Assembly (NCBI RefSeq): GCF_964340395.1
Contig: NC_135559.1
Coordinates: 7,871,259-7,935,258, forward strand
DNA: 64,000 bases
Source of the DNA: Glandiceps talaboti
Taxonomy: Eukaryota; Hemichordata; Enteropneusta; Spengelidae
Direction: 5' to 3'
The notes under the pieces were generated by a model. The model was not told where the DNA came from and searched no databases. It saw only the letters and a list, made by a program, of their open reading frames with translations. Shown piece by piece: positions 1 to 12,054 of this stretch; within the stretch, counting starts at the first letter, position 1; every line of letters begins with the position of its first letter. The position numbers and the translations under genes were made by a program.

Positions 1-864
1 ACCCCTTCTGTGATAGTTTGATGAAATGTGTATAGACATCACTAGGGAAAGAAAACAGACGTGCACGAAGGTCAAGAAGACCCAAGAATTTCTTATTTTT
101 TTTGTTTTACAACTTGTAAATGTTAAAAAATTGTTTAGGGTCGGTCGGGTTACTGGAAACACAGAATTTTTTTAATTTCCTAAAGTGGAAACGTTTGACC
201 ACATCATCGGGTTTAAAATTGTTGGGTAATTTACAGAATTTTTCATCGATTTTTCTAATTAAAATTAATTACTTGCTGGGAAGCACGGCGTATTATTGAG
301 CTAGCCGCGATGGGTTCATGTCATTATATTAATGGTATCCTATAGGTGTCATTTCAATTATATTGGCATCTGTCACGTTCAAACAAGTTCAGATCGATTG
401 TGAAATCGATATATATGCTAGTTTCATTTTATCTAGTTAATTTTATAGACAGCCATAAACTAAACTATTATTGTTGCATGTGGTAAATTACGCAAGCGAA
501 TAAAACACGTGTACATTTGCTTGCTTGTGGCAGTCAGGCGTGTGGGTGGGGTGGGTGGATGGGTGAGTGTGGGTAGGCGTCAAGTTTTATGTAAATTTAT
601 GCCGTCACCCCCAAAAAATTCAAAAAGAAAATTCCAATTTCGACCCTTTCTATTTTTGAAAGGTATTGCAAATTGACCGGAACCGTACTATTTGTCTTGT
701 TTGGTGTAAGCTTTATTTCAAATTTGCCAATTAAAGCTGTGTAACGTGTTGGTTTTTTTTTTGGTTTTTTTTGGTTGTTTTTTTTTTTTTAAACTTTTGT
801 GACTTACTTGAATTGTAATAGTAGACGCTGATCATACAGTATTGAATCACCTGTTGGTATATGT

Positions 865-1104
865 TAGACTGTCGACAGTCGCTCGCGCCTTTTTTCCTAC
901 GTTTTATCTAAACTCCGATCCGGCGCAACACGAGTGTATAATCGCAAACTGATATTGAGGGCCGAAGGCCCGAATGGTCGAGGGCGGAAGGCCCGAGCGG
1001 GCCTTCGGCCCTCGATATCAGTTTGCGATTAGACTAGTGTTGCGCCGGGTCGGAGTTTAGATAAAACGGAGGAAAAAAAGGCGCGAGCGACTGTCGACAG
1101 TCTA
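865..1104. mobile_element. Fold-back MITE, Mutator-like, with 9-bp target duplication
   Basis: A 240-bp element whose two halves are inverted copies of each other over about 105 bp with few mismatches. It starts TAGACTGTCGACAGTC and ends with the reverse complement. The central 55 bp is GC-rich and built from GGGCCGAAGGCCC-like palindromes. It is flanked on both sides by the same nine bases, GGTATATGT (856-864 and 1105-1113), a clean target-site duplication. Nine-base duplications with long inverted repeats are typical of Mutator-like elements. There is no coding capacity, so it is non-autonomous. The near-identical arms and intact duplication suggest a fairly recent insertion. The superfamily is inferred from duplication length only. 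Confidence 0.85.
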
Positions 1105-1465
1105 GGTATATGTATGTGCAGCTGTATATAGAAATATACAATTTTGTAGTAGATCCATTCAAATTGATGATGTTTTAATATGTCCTCACCCAAAAGATCA
1201 GCTCCCAAAAAGTAGTGGAGTCACGATTTCAAACTGTTGCTGTACACCTTGTGAATCAAACCGACCTCGCATGTAAAATATCCAATTATTGGTATTTAAA
1301 ACAATTATCAAGAAATATTTGTTGGTTGTCTGATAAAAAAATAATGCTACAGATATAATAAGTGCAGTTTTAAATATTTCATGAGGTTAACAACCTTTTG
1401 GTGACTAACCCATGTCTACATGTGGGGGGGAGTGCACGAAAATACAGACACACAGTATTACAACA

Positions 1466-1920
1466 ATGTTCGACCAACTGTATCTCTTAGCGTGTCTCCC
1501 GCTGTGCTAAAACTACCTACGAGCAGCAAGTTTCTCTATTGACCACAATATAATCTTTCACTCCCTGATGTTTAATTGGATTGTACATTTCACCCGTGGA
1601 GTTTTAAGTAGAGTCTTCAGAATATCAATACTGTGGGATATCTAATCTGGCATAATGAACAAAGTTGCAATGTTGTGTTCCAGTTGCTAATTTAACATCA
1701 AATGTTGGAGTTGTTTGTTTACCATCTGAGTGAAGTGAGAGAGAGTGTATGTGTGTCATATTATATGTGTAGTGACTAGCCAGCCCTGGCCTTATCAGTT
1801 TCAATTAAACATCATGAGTGAAAGATTACACTGTGATCAATAGAGAAACTTGCTGCAAGTACTAGTAGGTAGTTTTAGCACAGTTCAGAGACAGACTAAG
1901 AGATACAGTTGGTCGAACAT
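1466..1920. mobile_element. Fold-back element, about 455 bp, 120-bp arms
   Basis: The left arm starts ATGTTCGACCAACTGTATC and the right arm ends with its reverse complement. The match continues inward for about 120 bp with scattered substitutions and small gaps, through a shared CAAGTTTCTCTATTGA segment. The roughly 215-bp middle has no open frame. I could not find a convincing target-site duplication, so the superfamily is open. Confidence 0.75.
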
Positions 1921-2242
1921 CCTTGTAGTGATTACCAATCATATTCACGATTACTAGATAAACGGATTAAACTAAGGACACAGAATTTTGTCTAAGATTG
2001 TGATTTTATATTAAACCCAACAGCAGTAATCGAAGTCTGTCACCAAGTAAAAAATTAAAAATAAGCTACTAAACAAAACAAAAAGATCATTTCTGTTACT
2101 GGGCAACGTTTAGTTATCTGACACCTGGAACAAAATACATATTGAAATTGTCAAAATAACATTACATCAACACTAAAAAGATTATCATTTATAGTATCTG
2201 ACTTCGTGTTGTGACACCTCCAAATTACAAAAGCAAAAGCAA

Positions 2243-2270
2243 ACAAACAAACAAACAAACAAACAAACAA
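2243..2270. repeat. AAAC microsatellite
   Basis: A short run of AAAC units. A longer run of the same motif lies at 3041-3098. Confidence 0.9.
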
Positions 2271-3040
2271 TCAACATGTCCATATCTCCCCATCCACATA
2301 ACTTGGAGATATGTGTTGTCCTATGGTGTACATTCGGAACTTGCATTCCATTCTGAGAGTTGTCTTTACCACAGATAAGTAACACATGAACCATGATACT
2401 AGTCTGTGCCTTTACGAACATCTTGAATTCGAAAATCGACATGCTCTAAAAACCATGGCTCTTTCTTTCTTCGGTAAATTACAATAAGAATAACGACAAT
2501 TAATACAAACCAGTTTTGTCAATTTCTGTTTTGTGTCATATTAAACAATAAAATGGCCTTGGAGGATGCAAAGCTGGGCTGTAAACTCACACGGTTCATA
2601 AATAAGTGTTATACAATAAATGTTGACATAAATATGACGTCATGCATAGATTAAAGTTACCGCATAACAATCGCGAACATAAATTGCTTTATAAAAATAC
2701 ATTGACATCTGACATACCGTGGAAAATCATGAAAACGGCAAAGTAAAACTTAATAGCCTATATATAGGGATATTTTCACTATCAAAGCCACAGACATCGA
2801 GTTGTCATCAATTGCATCCATGCATCTCATTACAACCTGATTCCAGGCTACCGTAATACTAAAAGTATATAGATGGCCTTGCTTTTGTTTACTGACTGTC
2901 TCTTACAATGGGTGCATGATTTGTAAGCTGTACCGGACATGCTCAACAACACGTGCTCGACTCTACTAGACCCTTTCGTTGTCTGTCCAACTACCTTGGT
3001 TATATCACAGGGGCTCAGACTTAGTTAGTCAAGTTTACAC

Positions 3041-3098
3041 AAACAAACAAACAAACAAACAAACAAACAAACAAACAAACAAACAAACAAACAAACAA
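3041..3098. repeat. AAAC microsatellite
   Basis: About fourteen uninterrupted copies of CAAA/AAAC. Confidence 0.95.
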
Positions 3099-4254
3099 TA
3101 ACAACAACACATAAATACTGAGTCAATCAAACAAGAACGACAGAGTAATTGCAAATCAACATCAACAATATAATGTTTCTATGCAACAAGAATTACTGTA
3201 ACGATATGTTTTTCCCACATACTCTTGGGTAGTAACCATTTATGTCTATAAAATACTATAATGCAAAGTGTGCCACTCTAACTATAGTATTAAACCATGT
3301 TTACCAATAGTCATGTTGGCATTACATTAAGTGTTACAGTAGCGTTATTAGGCTTGTTTTTATATCTTTCTGGGGATTACACTTAAAAATAGCTAACATA
3401 TACCCAGGAACGACAAAAAGGCCAGAAAAAATAACGCTATAATTATTATTGCCGCTTCACTAGTCTAGCCCCACCTACTTTTCATTGATTTTTCTCTGTA
3501 TGGCCCTACCAAGAGTTATCAGTTTAATGAAGCGACGCCAGTAAATATAAATATTAATTAATTATAATATTCCAATAGTTGCATGCATTGATAGCTTCGT
3601 GAATATATAAGATGTTAATTATACAATATTCCATTTTCAAATGATCTGATAAAGAAATTTATCATCTCATCTTTAAACCATAATATGCCTTGGCCTAATA
3701 GTATTATGCACATGTGAAATTCTATTTTCTATGTGAAATTCGCGTTTGATTTTATCACTGGCTTTCGAAATGTTTTTCAATGACGTCATTGTTTACAGTT
3801 TCCGAAACGCCGTTTTACGCCCTGTCTCATAATCTCACGGGCAAAAAATGCTATTATGAATCTGAAAACCAGAGATAGACAATGCTCAACTGCTGCCCGT
3901 TATAAAACGACGAAATGTGAGTTGTGAAATTCCCCGTTTAAATTGAGTTCATTGCCCCCATATTATAATTTTGAGAACCTGGATGACCTTGAAAACCTGG
4001 GAGGTCAACAGTTCAACGATCGCCTATCCATACGGTATATTCTAGCTCAACAAAGCTTCCAAATTGCCGAGTCAGCATAGACGGGCCCTGTTTGCTTACA
4101 TAACGTCAAAGGTATAATTATAAATCTGAAGACGATTTTTTTAAATTAGCGTACTCAGATTCTTCGTACATCGGTATTACGGTGAATGTGGAGTACGTGG
4201 GAAAAGGGAGACGAGATAGAGATAGGCGCGCGAACGGACAGACTAGACGGAGAC

Positions 4255-4258
<4 letters not shown>

Positions 4259-4291
<33 letters not shown>

Positions 4292-4292
4292 T

Positions 4293-4390
<98 letters not shown>

Positions 4391-4571
4391 GGATGGATGG
4401 ATGGATGGATGGATGGATGGATGGATGGATGGATGGATGGATGGATGGATGGATGGATGGATGGATGGATGGATGGATGGATGGATGGATGGATGGATGG
4501 ATGGATGGCTGGCTGGCTGGACGGACGGACGGACGGACGGACGGACGGACGGACAGACAGACAAAGAGACA

Positions 4572-4632
<61 letters not shown>
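4259..4632. repeat. Compound microsatellite GATA-GATG-GACG-CA
   Basis: Four adjoining simple repeats: a GATA tract (about 4259-4390, one interruption near 4291), a GATG tract (about 4391-4507), a short GGCT/GGAC/AGAC transition (about 4508-4572), and a CA tract (about 4573-4631). Each tract differs from the next by one base in the unit, as if one tract gave rise to the next by mutation and expansion. Open frames on both strands ([30 protein letters not shown]) are by-products. Confidence 0.97.
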
Positions 4633-4635
<3 letters not shown>

Positions 4636-5400
4636 GAGAGCCAGGGGTAGACAGCAGTGATAATGGGGAAGCGAAGAAAGGAGCCTGATGAAACATGACG
4701 GACATGAGGACAAACATAGTCCACAAATGTAATATTTGAGAGGGTGGGAGTAGTTTGACCTTTTTCAAAATGGTGAAAATATGCTAATGGTATTTACAGG
4801 CTGAGTTTATATTTTCGGGGATGTAATTTTATCTGCGTATTAAAAACGTACTCACAGTATTCTACTTACTGAACAATACTTAACTATATAGTCTACTTCC
4901 TATACAATATCGCTACGACTCACACTGTTGGTATCCAGACCAACCTGAACTATCACTTGCAACTGATGCAACTAAAACCTGGTATAATAATGACTTATAA
5001 ACGGTCCAATGACGTCATTTATTATGCGCATAAAAAATACAAGAATTCCCTATTACGCAACCAACAGTTCTAAAAATGCCAGAATACAAATTGTAATGTC
5101 ACAGGCTAGGAGGCATGTATCAACATAGACATTATACAATTTATAGAAGAATTGTTTTTATTGACGTGTCTGTAAGTATTTCCACACAAGTGGCAAGCTA
5201 ATATACTCAGCTTGTCCCAAAGTATGTCAAGTTAGAAAGGGCTTTCAATTGAACCATGGAAATGCAAGGTCGTGTCGGGTGAATAAATTACAGCAAAAGA
5301 TATGCAGTGCGTGTCCCTTTGAGACTGAATGATTCAACATGGCCTGGACACACACCCATGATAGCCTTATTAGCAAGACTGTTTTCATAAATCAACGATG

Positions 5401-5415
5401 CCCCCCCCCCCCCCC
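5401..5415. repeat. Poly-C run
   Basis: Fifteen consecutive C. Confidence 0.95.
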
Positions 5416-5719
5416 ATTCCTTATATCAAACCTTGATAAATTGGATGCAATATCTAAGAGGACCCTAACGTTAACCGACTGCATCACACGATTCATATCA
5501 ATTATTATTTTAAAGACATGGAATCCAGCAAAATAAATCACTTCTTCTTTGTCAGTAGGTCACAGGTCGACGGCATCAACCGACAAGCCATTTTTAGTAA
5601 GAATTCGCCATTCTTTTGTATGTACGCATATGTACACCATTGACGCAGATGGCTGTTTTTGTTCTGTCGTCGCGTCCTATACTGAGCATGCGTATTGGGC
5701 ATACATTCTAAAAGCAAAG

Positions 5720-5721
<2 letters not shown>

Positions 5722-5779
<58 letters not shown>
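5722..5779. repeat. AG dinucleotide microsatellite
   Basis: Uninterrupted AG repeat of about 28 units, just beyond the probable 3' end of the MID1IP1-like transcript. Confidence 0.95.
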
Positions 5780-5782
<3 letters not shown>

Positions 5783-5867
5783 GGAGGGAGGGGTGAGGCA
5801 TGTGGTATGGTGTAAAGAACACAAACTAACACACAGCAAGATGAGGATTCAGTTTCGATATATAATA

Positions 5868-7363
5868 TTTATTCTCTTGATTAGATGACAAGTTTGGTTG
5901 TACAAAATATTACTACAAAATCCTTGGGAAGTAAGTGTACATGTTTACAAAGTCTACAGAATCATCAAAATTCAACTTTGAAAATAAAGTGGACAAGTGT
6001 AACACAAAAAACACGCATTATTGAAGGGTGCTGAACAGCCTGTATGCAATAAAATAAATAATAACGTACTTTGGACTCTAAATGGCAAAAGAAAATTAGA
6101 ACAAACTGAGGTTTTTCAGAAAAGTTGTTAAAATCGTATTTTTATTTTTTGTTAGATTTCAAAATCATGAATATTTACAAAAAATGATACAAATCAAACG
6201 AAAGATTATTTTGTATATTTTTTTTACTTTTTTTTTAATTAGCAACTTGTCAATGAGTTTTAAGTTTGTCTTCGGCTGAAAATATGAGTATCTTATCTAT
6301 GTACAAATGTCCGTAGTCCTCCCCATCCCACCCGGAAAAAATTTCAAACTTGTAAATCGAAACGGGTACACTGGATTGTTCCTTATAACGTAGAACTTGT
6401 GTGAATTTACGACTGTTGACAGATTGTTTTTCAATCCCAGGCCTGACGAATCGATACAGCATCAACGTCTTTCAGTGTTTTGAATTGAAACGTTCAACCC
6501 GGAACTGAAAACAGGATCTGTTGCAATTTGACCCAGCCCACACCCACATGGCATTTCCCGGTGTGATTTTCATACTTTTTGACCAAACCATGGTCTGAAA
6601 ATGGGTTAAAAGTGACAATTTCTGTAAATAATGGTTTCGTTTTTCCTAAAATGGATTCAAAGATACCAAACTCTGCGAGTCAACGTATGCACGGGGCAAA
6701 AATTTACAACTTCATTGTTCATATTTGCAAATATTACACAACACTGTGGACAAACACTTCACTATTACAAAAATGACATTTCTCATTTGATGTATGTAAC
6801 TTCGGCAGATAACTTACGAAAATAAAATGTGAACACAACCGTATAGTAACATCGGTTTTTGTGCGGTAGTGCGACCTAGTGACCCCCGAACACAGTGGTC
6901 CCATCGTCGCTGACCACATTTGTGTGGGGGGAAGGAAAATCTGGAAATTGTGCGCGCGAAAGCAACTGCCGCGCTCATCAAAATTATGTAAAGAAATTTA
7001 ACACGTCAGCAATAGAAAGCACGAAATCACATACATTAATGTCACAGTAAAATGCAACAAGACATAAAAGGTGTCCATTGCTACAAAAAAAAATATTTTC
7101 TCAATCAACTGTTCGTTGTGCACAGTCGGAGGTCAGCCATTAAGCTGGGCCTATTTTCGCTTTCAGACGTTGCATAGGGAAGACGACTCGGATCCTTCGG
7201 TATATATTCGGATTTACTCCCTGAAGTTTGGCATACTTTAAGTGGCTTTTGCATTTACACGAAGTAGAGAGAGTTTATTCTCCGGAAACTCATAAGAGAA
7301 AATTTTGGTGCGTCTTTCTGGCAAGCTTCCGTGCCATAAGAACACCACCAGTCTGTTCATACA
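5868..7363 (-). other. Probable 3' UTR / 3' flank of the MID1IP1-like gene
   Basis: No open frame here resembles a protein. On the minus strand, AATAAA polyadenylation signals read at 7274-7279 (90 bases after the stop) and at 5868-5873. Vertebrate MID1IP1 mRNAs have long 3' UTRs, so the distal site is possible, and the stretch is unusually free of repeats compared with its surroundings. Which site is used cannot be told from sequence. Confidence 0.4.
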
Positions 7364-7855
7364 TTACACAGTAAATGACTTCGGTTTAGGGCACGTCTGG
7401 AAATCGCCAGTTTCTTGTTGATATTTGCTCGTAAGACACTTCGCCATTTCTGTTAACTGGTCAAGTACATTGAAAAGTCCACGGAGATGTTCTCTGAATA
7501 AGCCAGCGGCTTGTCTCGCCTGCTCACTGTGTTCACTATCCTCTTCCTCGGAACTTTCAGCGTCGGGCGCTCCGTCCATGGTCCCTTTAACCAAATCTAT
7601 TTTGATGGTACGAAGTAACGAGAAATATGTATAGAGGTCCCTGTTTGAAACATTTGTTGGCACTAGTGAATTGTCTACATTTCCATTTTTTTCTGTGTTC
7701 ATCGGCTTATCTTCAGTGTTGAGTTTCATGTCTATGAGCCGACTGGGTATCATGACCGTGGAGTCCATTTCGTTGACCGCCTCAATAAAACGTTTCATCA
7801 TCCCAAGAATCGACTTGTCAGGGATCTTCTCTCGGTCGCTTAATTGTATATCCAT
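7364..7855 (-). CDS. MID1IP1: Spot14/MID1IP1 family protein (MID1-interacting protein 1-like)
   Basis: Single-exon gene of 163 residues. Family members (MID1IP1, THRSP/Spot14) bind and polymerise acetyl-CoA carboxylase, promoting fatty-acid synthesis; MID1IP1 also binds the microtubule ligase MID1. What supports the call: residues 18-45 contain the family signature (FIEAVNEMD, then TVMIPSRL), which in vertebrates reads FIGAVNNMDQTVMVPSLL. Residues 72-90 match the YxxYxLLKSIRNDI helix. An acidic linker (about 100-110, SSEEEDSEH) precedes the C-terminal helices, where HLRGLFNVLDQL and KCLTSKYQQETG match HLRGLHTVLSKL and ILTNRYKQEIG. The length is close to the 146-183 residues of vertebrate members. 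The ATG has A at -3 and G at +4. The lack of introns within the coding region agrees with vertebrate MID1IP1. Binding to carboxylase here is inferred from the family. Confidence 0.9.
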   Translation of the reverse strand: MDIQLSDREKIPDKSILGMMKRFIEAVNEMDSTVMIPSRLIDMKLNTEDKPMNTEKNGNVDNSLVPTNVSNRDLYTYFSLLRTIKIDLVKGTMDGAPDAESSEEEDSEHSEQARQAAGLFREHLRGLFNVLDQLTEMAKCLTSKYQQETGDFQTCPKPKSFTV

Positions 7856-8300
7856 GGTATTTCGTTTTGTGATAACTCAAGCAGAAGAAACAGGATGAAC
7901 TTCACCTCTTGCACATGTACAGCTTTTTGATCTGGAGCCCGGTTTTCAAGCAATATCAGGCCACGATTTGGAGAATTATTAACCCGTTTCACGTTAGCGA
8001 CCGTTGTCTACATTAACAGATAGAGTGAATAAACAAGCTTAGGTGGAATACGAAAACAGGTACACGTTATGCAAATTATTTTCTCGATCACGCTATGGTC
8101 TAAGCTCGTTGATTGGCTAGAATCAGCAAACACGCCTGGCATGCCTGGGCGCATGTGTCCTGAGTATTTGCATATTACTTTGCATATTAATCACCAAAAT
8201 ACAAATGGCCTCATGTATTTGTCATCGCTAGGGTCGACGAACTATCACGTCGTCATCGAGGGAATCAATTGTTTAATAAAATAGCAACGTATTTGAATAC
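7856..8300 (-). promoter_or_regulatory. Upstream region of the MID1IP1-like gene with octamer motifs
   Basis: The region 5' of the start codon contains three octamer-type (POU-factor) motifs: ATGCAAAT at 8069-8076, ATTTGCAT at 8166-8173 and CTTTGCAT at 8178-8185, that is 210-330 bp upstream of the ATG. No TATA box at a convincing position was found. Promoter placement is inferred from the gene position. Confidence 0.35.
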
Positions 8301-9987
8301 AAAGTGATGATAAACAATTCACGCATCAGTTTGATGAAAACATGGACGCATTTTTAGAAGGGAAAATATCGTCAACAACGAGTAATTTGTCGGATTAATC
8401 AAATTTTCAATTTAATTGCCTTCTATTTTAGGACAAGGTTTCTGTATGGAAGTAAATCAAGTAGTGACACTGGGGCCATTGAGCGTTTTAATTTCTTTGT
8501 CCTTCCAGACACTTTACAATATCCGTGTAAAAATTATCATCTATATTATATATGGTTTATGTTCTATATTTATAGCTCACGGTCTCTCCACGTCATGCCG
8601 AGGCATGCACATGTATGCACTGAGAATGAACTTTAGCCAAAGTTTGTTTGAATTTGAAATTGCTACGAAAAATGTGTTTATGAAATAACGAGCGTGATCT
8701 TAGAAACTTGTTATATACTTAGTATTCAATTGAACGTTTGTTCCAAACACAACTTGAAAATTTACCTGAAATTTTCGACTGCACACTTCAATCTTTGTCA
8801 ACAGATTGACCTGCTATTCAGTACATGTGACCTTGCGGACTTGTGAGCCTAATAAGGGGTTTACCAACACAAATGAATTTCCATTTCAACTTGTTATATT
8901 TATTTCACATATCATCGGCCATTTTAATACTCCAATATTTAATTTTGGCGGGTTTATGTTTTACGGTCTCAAACATATCGTAGATCACGCGTACCTGTGG
9001 TGATCTGTTTTCCGATGGCTTGGACTGATTCCAGTGATATAATTGCTGTATAGGTAAACATGTTAATTGCTTACTACAGGGCTATTCTTAGCGAAATATT
9101 CATGCTCTAGAACTATTAGCTTTGTGTTGATGGAGAAACATTCTGCGGGTATTGTTACATATACATGGTATAGTGCTATTTTCAGCATAGTATCCTTCGT
9201 TAATTAATTGTCGAATAATTTGCTATTATTGTATGTGATCAATCATGAAGTGAGTGAATGATCTCGGCCTGATGGCCGGCCCGGGCCAACCCAATACAAG
9301 GACTCTTTATATAACGTAACGCGACAATGCAGTTGACTTGGTCTGTTTTAATAGTACTGTGATGCATATGGTCCTGCTTGTAGATGAAATAAGTGGGGAC
9401 TCGATTGCAAAATGGGACATTGTCCCTTTCCTACTCTGGGATAATATGTCAGAATCGAACCCCACTTACATTAATTTGTAATTCTTCTGCAAGCAAGACA
9501 CTATATTTGTCTAGATGTCTAGCCGTTTGTGGAGGCTCAATAGCCTAGCTAACTGGCGTATCTTATTTAAAAAAAAAAAAAAAAAAAACACGGCCAGACA
9601 TACAAACAGGTGATTTCTCCAATCTATTGGGTTCTTGTTGTAGCTCGTCTAACAGCAGATCAAAAACACGAATTCGATTCTTCATCAGTTTTAGATTTTT
9701 TGATACCTGTCCTGACCTGTTCTCACTCTGAATCAAAGTTTTACCTATATCGTGGTTTACATCAATCTGATTGTAAATCTCATTTGGTGAATACGATTCG
9801 ATTTCTTTATTTTAGCCTACCTCTGTTTTATTCGTTTATTGTCGTTTTTTTTTGTTCCCGGAGTGATAAATATCGAAAACGAACGACACTAAACGAATGA
9901 AACAGCGGTAAATAAAGAAATTGAGTCCGGCGGATTCACCACATCAGATTGGGTTTACATGTATTGTTATATAGCGTCTTATTCCCC
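8301..9987. other. Gene-free stretch
   Basis: Open frames at 8416-8688, 8806-9003 and 9610-9900 were read and resemble nothing known; their composition follows the AT-rich background. A short inverted repeat lies at 9375-9496, and a poly-A run of about 20 at 9570-9588. Confidence 0.6.
9375..9496. repeat. Short inverted repeat, possible MITE
   Basis: The left arm (GCTTGTAGATGAAATAAGTG, continuing GGG.CTCGATT) recurs in inverted form on the right (GCTTGCAGAAGAAT, then TAAGTGGGGTTCGATT). The arms are about 40 bp and imperfect. There is no clear target duplication. Confidence 0.5.
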
Positions 9988-10102
<115 letters not shown>

Positions 10103-10514
10103 TTACGCATCGGATACCAATAACGCGATGTTATTCGAGGAACAGACATACATGTATTGATTTTGAAATAATTTCTTTTTACACGTGTCTAAAATAAGCT
10201 GTATTTATATCACTTCATAACTGTTATTTCAAAAATGATGAGAAAGTATTTGGTTAGAAATGTCTTCTTCTTTTTTTGTTTACGACACTTTGAATGGAAA
10301 CATGCATGAGAATCTGCACGTACACACGCCGTGATCAGCACGCTGATCAGTCATGGGTAGATCATTGATCCGCTTATTCATATGATAATGTTTATGTGTC
10401 TGCGTGATGAACTTGATAATGAAATTGACCGTAGCGTCAGCAAGCATTGTTATTTTCTCCCGCCATGGTATTACATAACATAGACTTTCGGTGTGTTACT
10501 AATCGATTTGAGAA

Positions 10515-10540
10515 TAGACCCTACATGAAAGTAGGGTCTA
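10515..10540. repeat. Small perfect hairpin
   Basis: TAGACCCTAC, six bases, then GTAGGGTCTA. A second perfect hairpin, CCTCAGACCA with an eight-base loop, lies at 10671-10698. No element boundaries could be set. Confidence 0.7.
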
Positions 10541-11348
10541 TGTCATTTTTGATACGACTTGCCTCAACTCAAGGAAGGTGACGAAATTAAAATAGCTAGA
10601 CCTTACTCACGATTCCCCTCCCCAGGGGAGAGAGTCCATGGGTAATCATTACCCCCATCGTGTGGACAAACCTCAGACCACTATTTATTGGTCTGAGGAG
10701 AGACAAACCATGGAGGTGCTACCTCTATGATTAAACCATGGCATAGAGGTCCTTCCTACCTCCAACTAAACCTACACATAGTAATAATAATAAAAAACTT
10801 TATTGCAACCTTATCTATCATTTTAGTTATCAGTATAGTACAATAAAGTAAAGAAGAAAATGCTTATATTGAAAAATGCTTATATTAAAACTGTGTATGT
10901 GTTTTATTAGTAAACAAAACTAAACCACATACAAGTATGTCTGTCACTAAACCTGTACTTCTTGTCTATTAAATATCGCGGTAATATCTACACAGTTTCT
11001 CGGTTTCCCTGGGAAAAAATGACGTGTGACGGTTTCTTAGTTCTATTAGGAGCGCATATGTCTAGCATGGATGTGTCCATGGTCCAAGCATATAGAAGTG
11101 GGATGGCCTTCCTCCATGGTGTAAGCATGGAGGTATAAGGGGCTAATAAGTATGCAGTAGACCACAGTTGAAATCCAGACTAGCAGTGTGTAGTTTAGTT
11201 TAGTTTAGTTTAGTTTATTTCAGTATTAAAACAACAAGATCGACAGTATAGATATACAAATAAAAACTGATACAAATTGTTGAATCACATGGATAACCCA
11301 CAAAGTCTAAGACAAAGGCTGTGATCAGAATTTACTGTACGACAAAAT

Positions 11349-11441
11349 CGCGGGGGGGGGGAGTGAACATTTTTGAAAGTGCGAAGGGGGCTGCGAAAAA
11401 AACGCCAAAAATGCTGTTTCTCCCCCCCCCTCCCCCCGCCG
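11349..11441. repeat. G-run / C-run inverted repeat
   Basis: CGCGGGGGGGGGGAG near 11349-11363 faces C-rich sequence ending CCCCCCGCCG near 11424-11441. The structure could be a hairpin or a G-quadruplex-prone short element. It has no coding content. Confidence 0.5.
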
Positions 11442-11863
11442 TAATTACTGACTGGATTCCAAATTCAAAAAAAAAAACGTAATTCAACCTACCAATGTAT
11501 GAAATAAAAGTCGAGAGGATCTTGTGGTTATTAACTGAGTATGACATTGTCGTGAAATAATACAATATATAGAAAACTGTGTATGTGTTTTATTTGTCGA
11601 AAGAGGCGTTGTATAGTTGAGATATATGTGAAACACATTCACGTCAGTGCTGTCTATGGTGTCACGCACATTACATTGCCGGATTTTGAATACGGATGTA
11701 AAATTTTGAAAAGAAAGCCATTACCCGGATCCGACTTGCCTTTGCGGTTGTAAGTGTATGTGATTTACATGTGTTTGTATGTGATTTGTCGGACGAACAG
11801 ATAAACTGCTATGACCCCAAATAATGAAATGGCATGATGTCATCGAGTGTGCACGGTGCATGT

Positions 11864-11993
11864 GTATGTATGTATGTATGTATGTATGTATGTATGTATG
11901 TATGTATGTATGTATGTATGTATGTATGTATGTATGTATGTATGTATGTATGTATGTATGTATGTATGTATGTATATGTGTGTGCGTGCGTGC

Positions 11994-12044
<51 letters not shown>

Positions 12045-12054
12045 CGCGCGCGCT
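11864..12054. repeat. TATG then TG/CG compound microsatellite
   Basis: A TATG tract (about 11864-11972) passes into mixed GTGC/TG repeats (about 11973-12054). Open frames on both strands ([22 protein letters not shown]) are by-products. Confidence 0.97.

Larger units (their letters stand above)
1..5837. other. Gene-free stretch with fold-backs and simple repeats
   Basis: No open frame here resembles a known protein. The stretch is AT-rich and holds two fold-back elements (865-1104 and 1466-1920, listed separately), two AAAC runs (about 2243-2270 and 3041-3098), a large compound microsatellite (4259-4632), a poly-C run (5401-5415) and an AG run (5722-5779). Palindromes containing TGACGTCA occur near 2634, 3779 and 5008. 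The longer open frames at 4118-4768 are translations of the microsatellite and are not genes. Confidence 0.7.

Noticed and set aside
4683-4700. Hammerhead-like CTGATGAAAC
   Set aside because: The other core boxes and stems are missing.
4118-4768. Long open frames on both strands (up to 216 residues)
   Set aside because: They are translations of tetranucleotide and CA repeats; no unique protein sequence.
8416-8688. 90-residue frame with hydrophobic stretch
   Set aside because: No similarity recognised, AT-rich composition, no splice or promoter support.
9420-9460. B-box-like GGGGTTCGATTC on the minus strand
   Set aside because: It is part of a short inverted repeat; no A box upstream and no cloverleaf.
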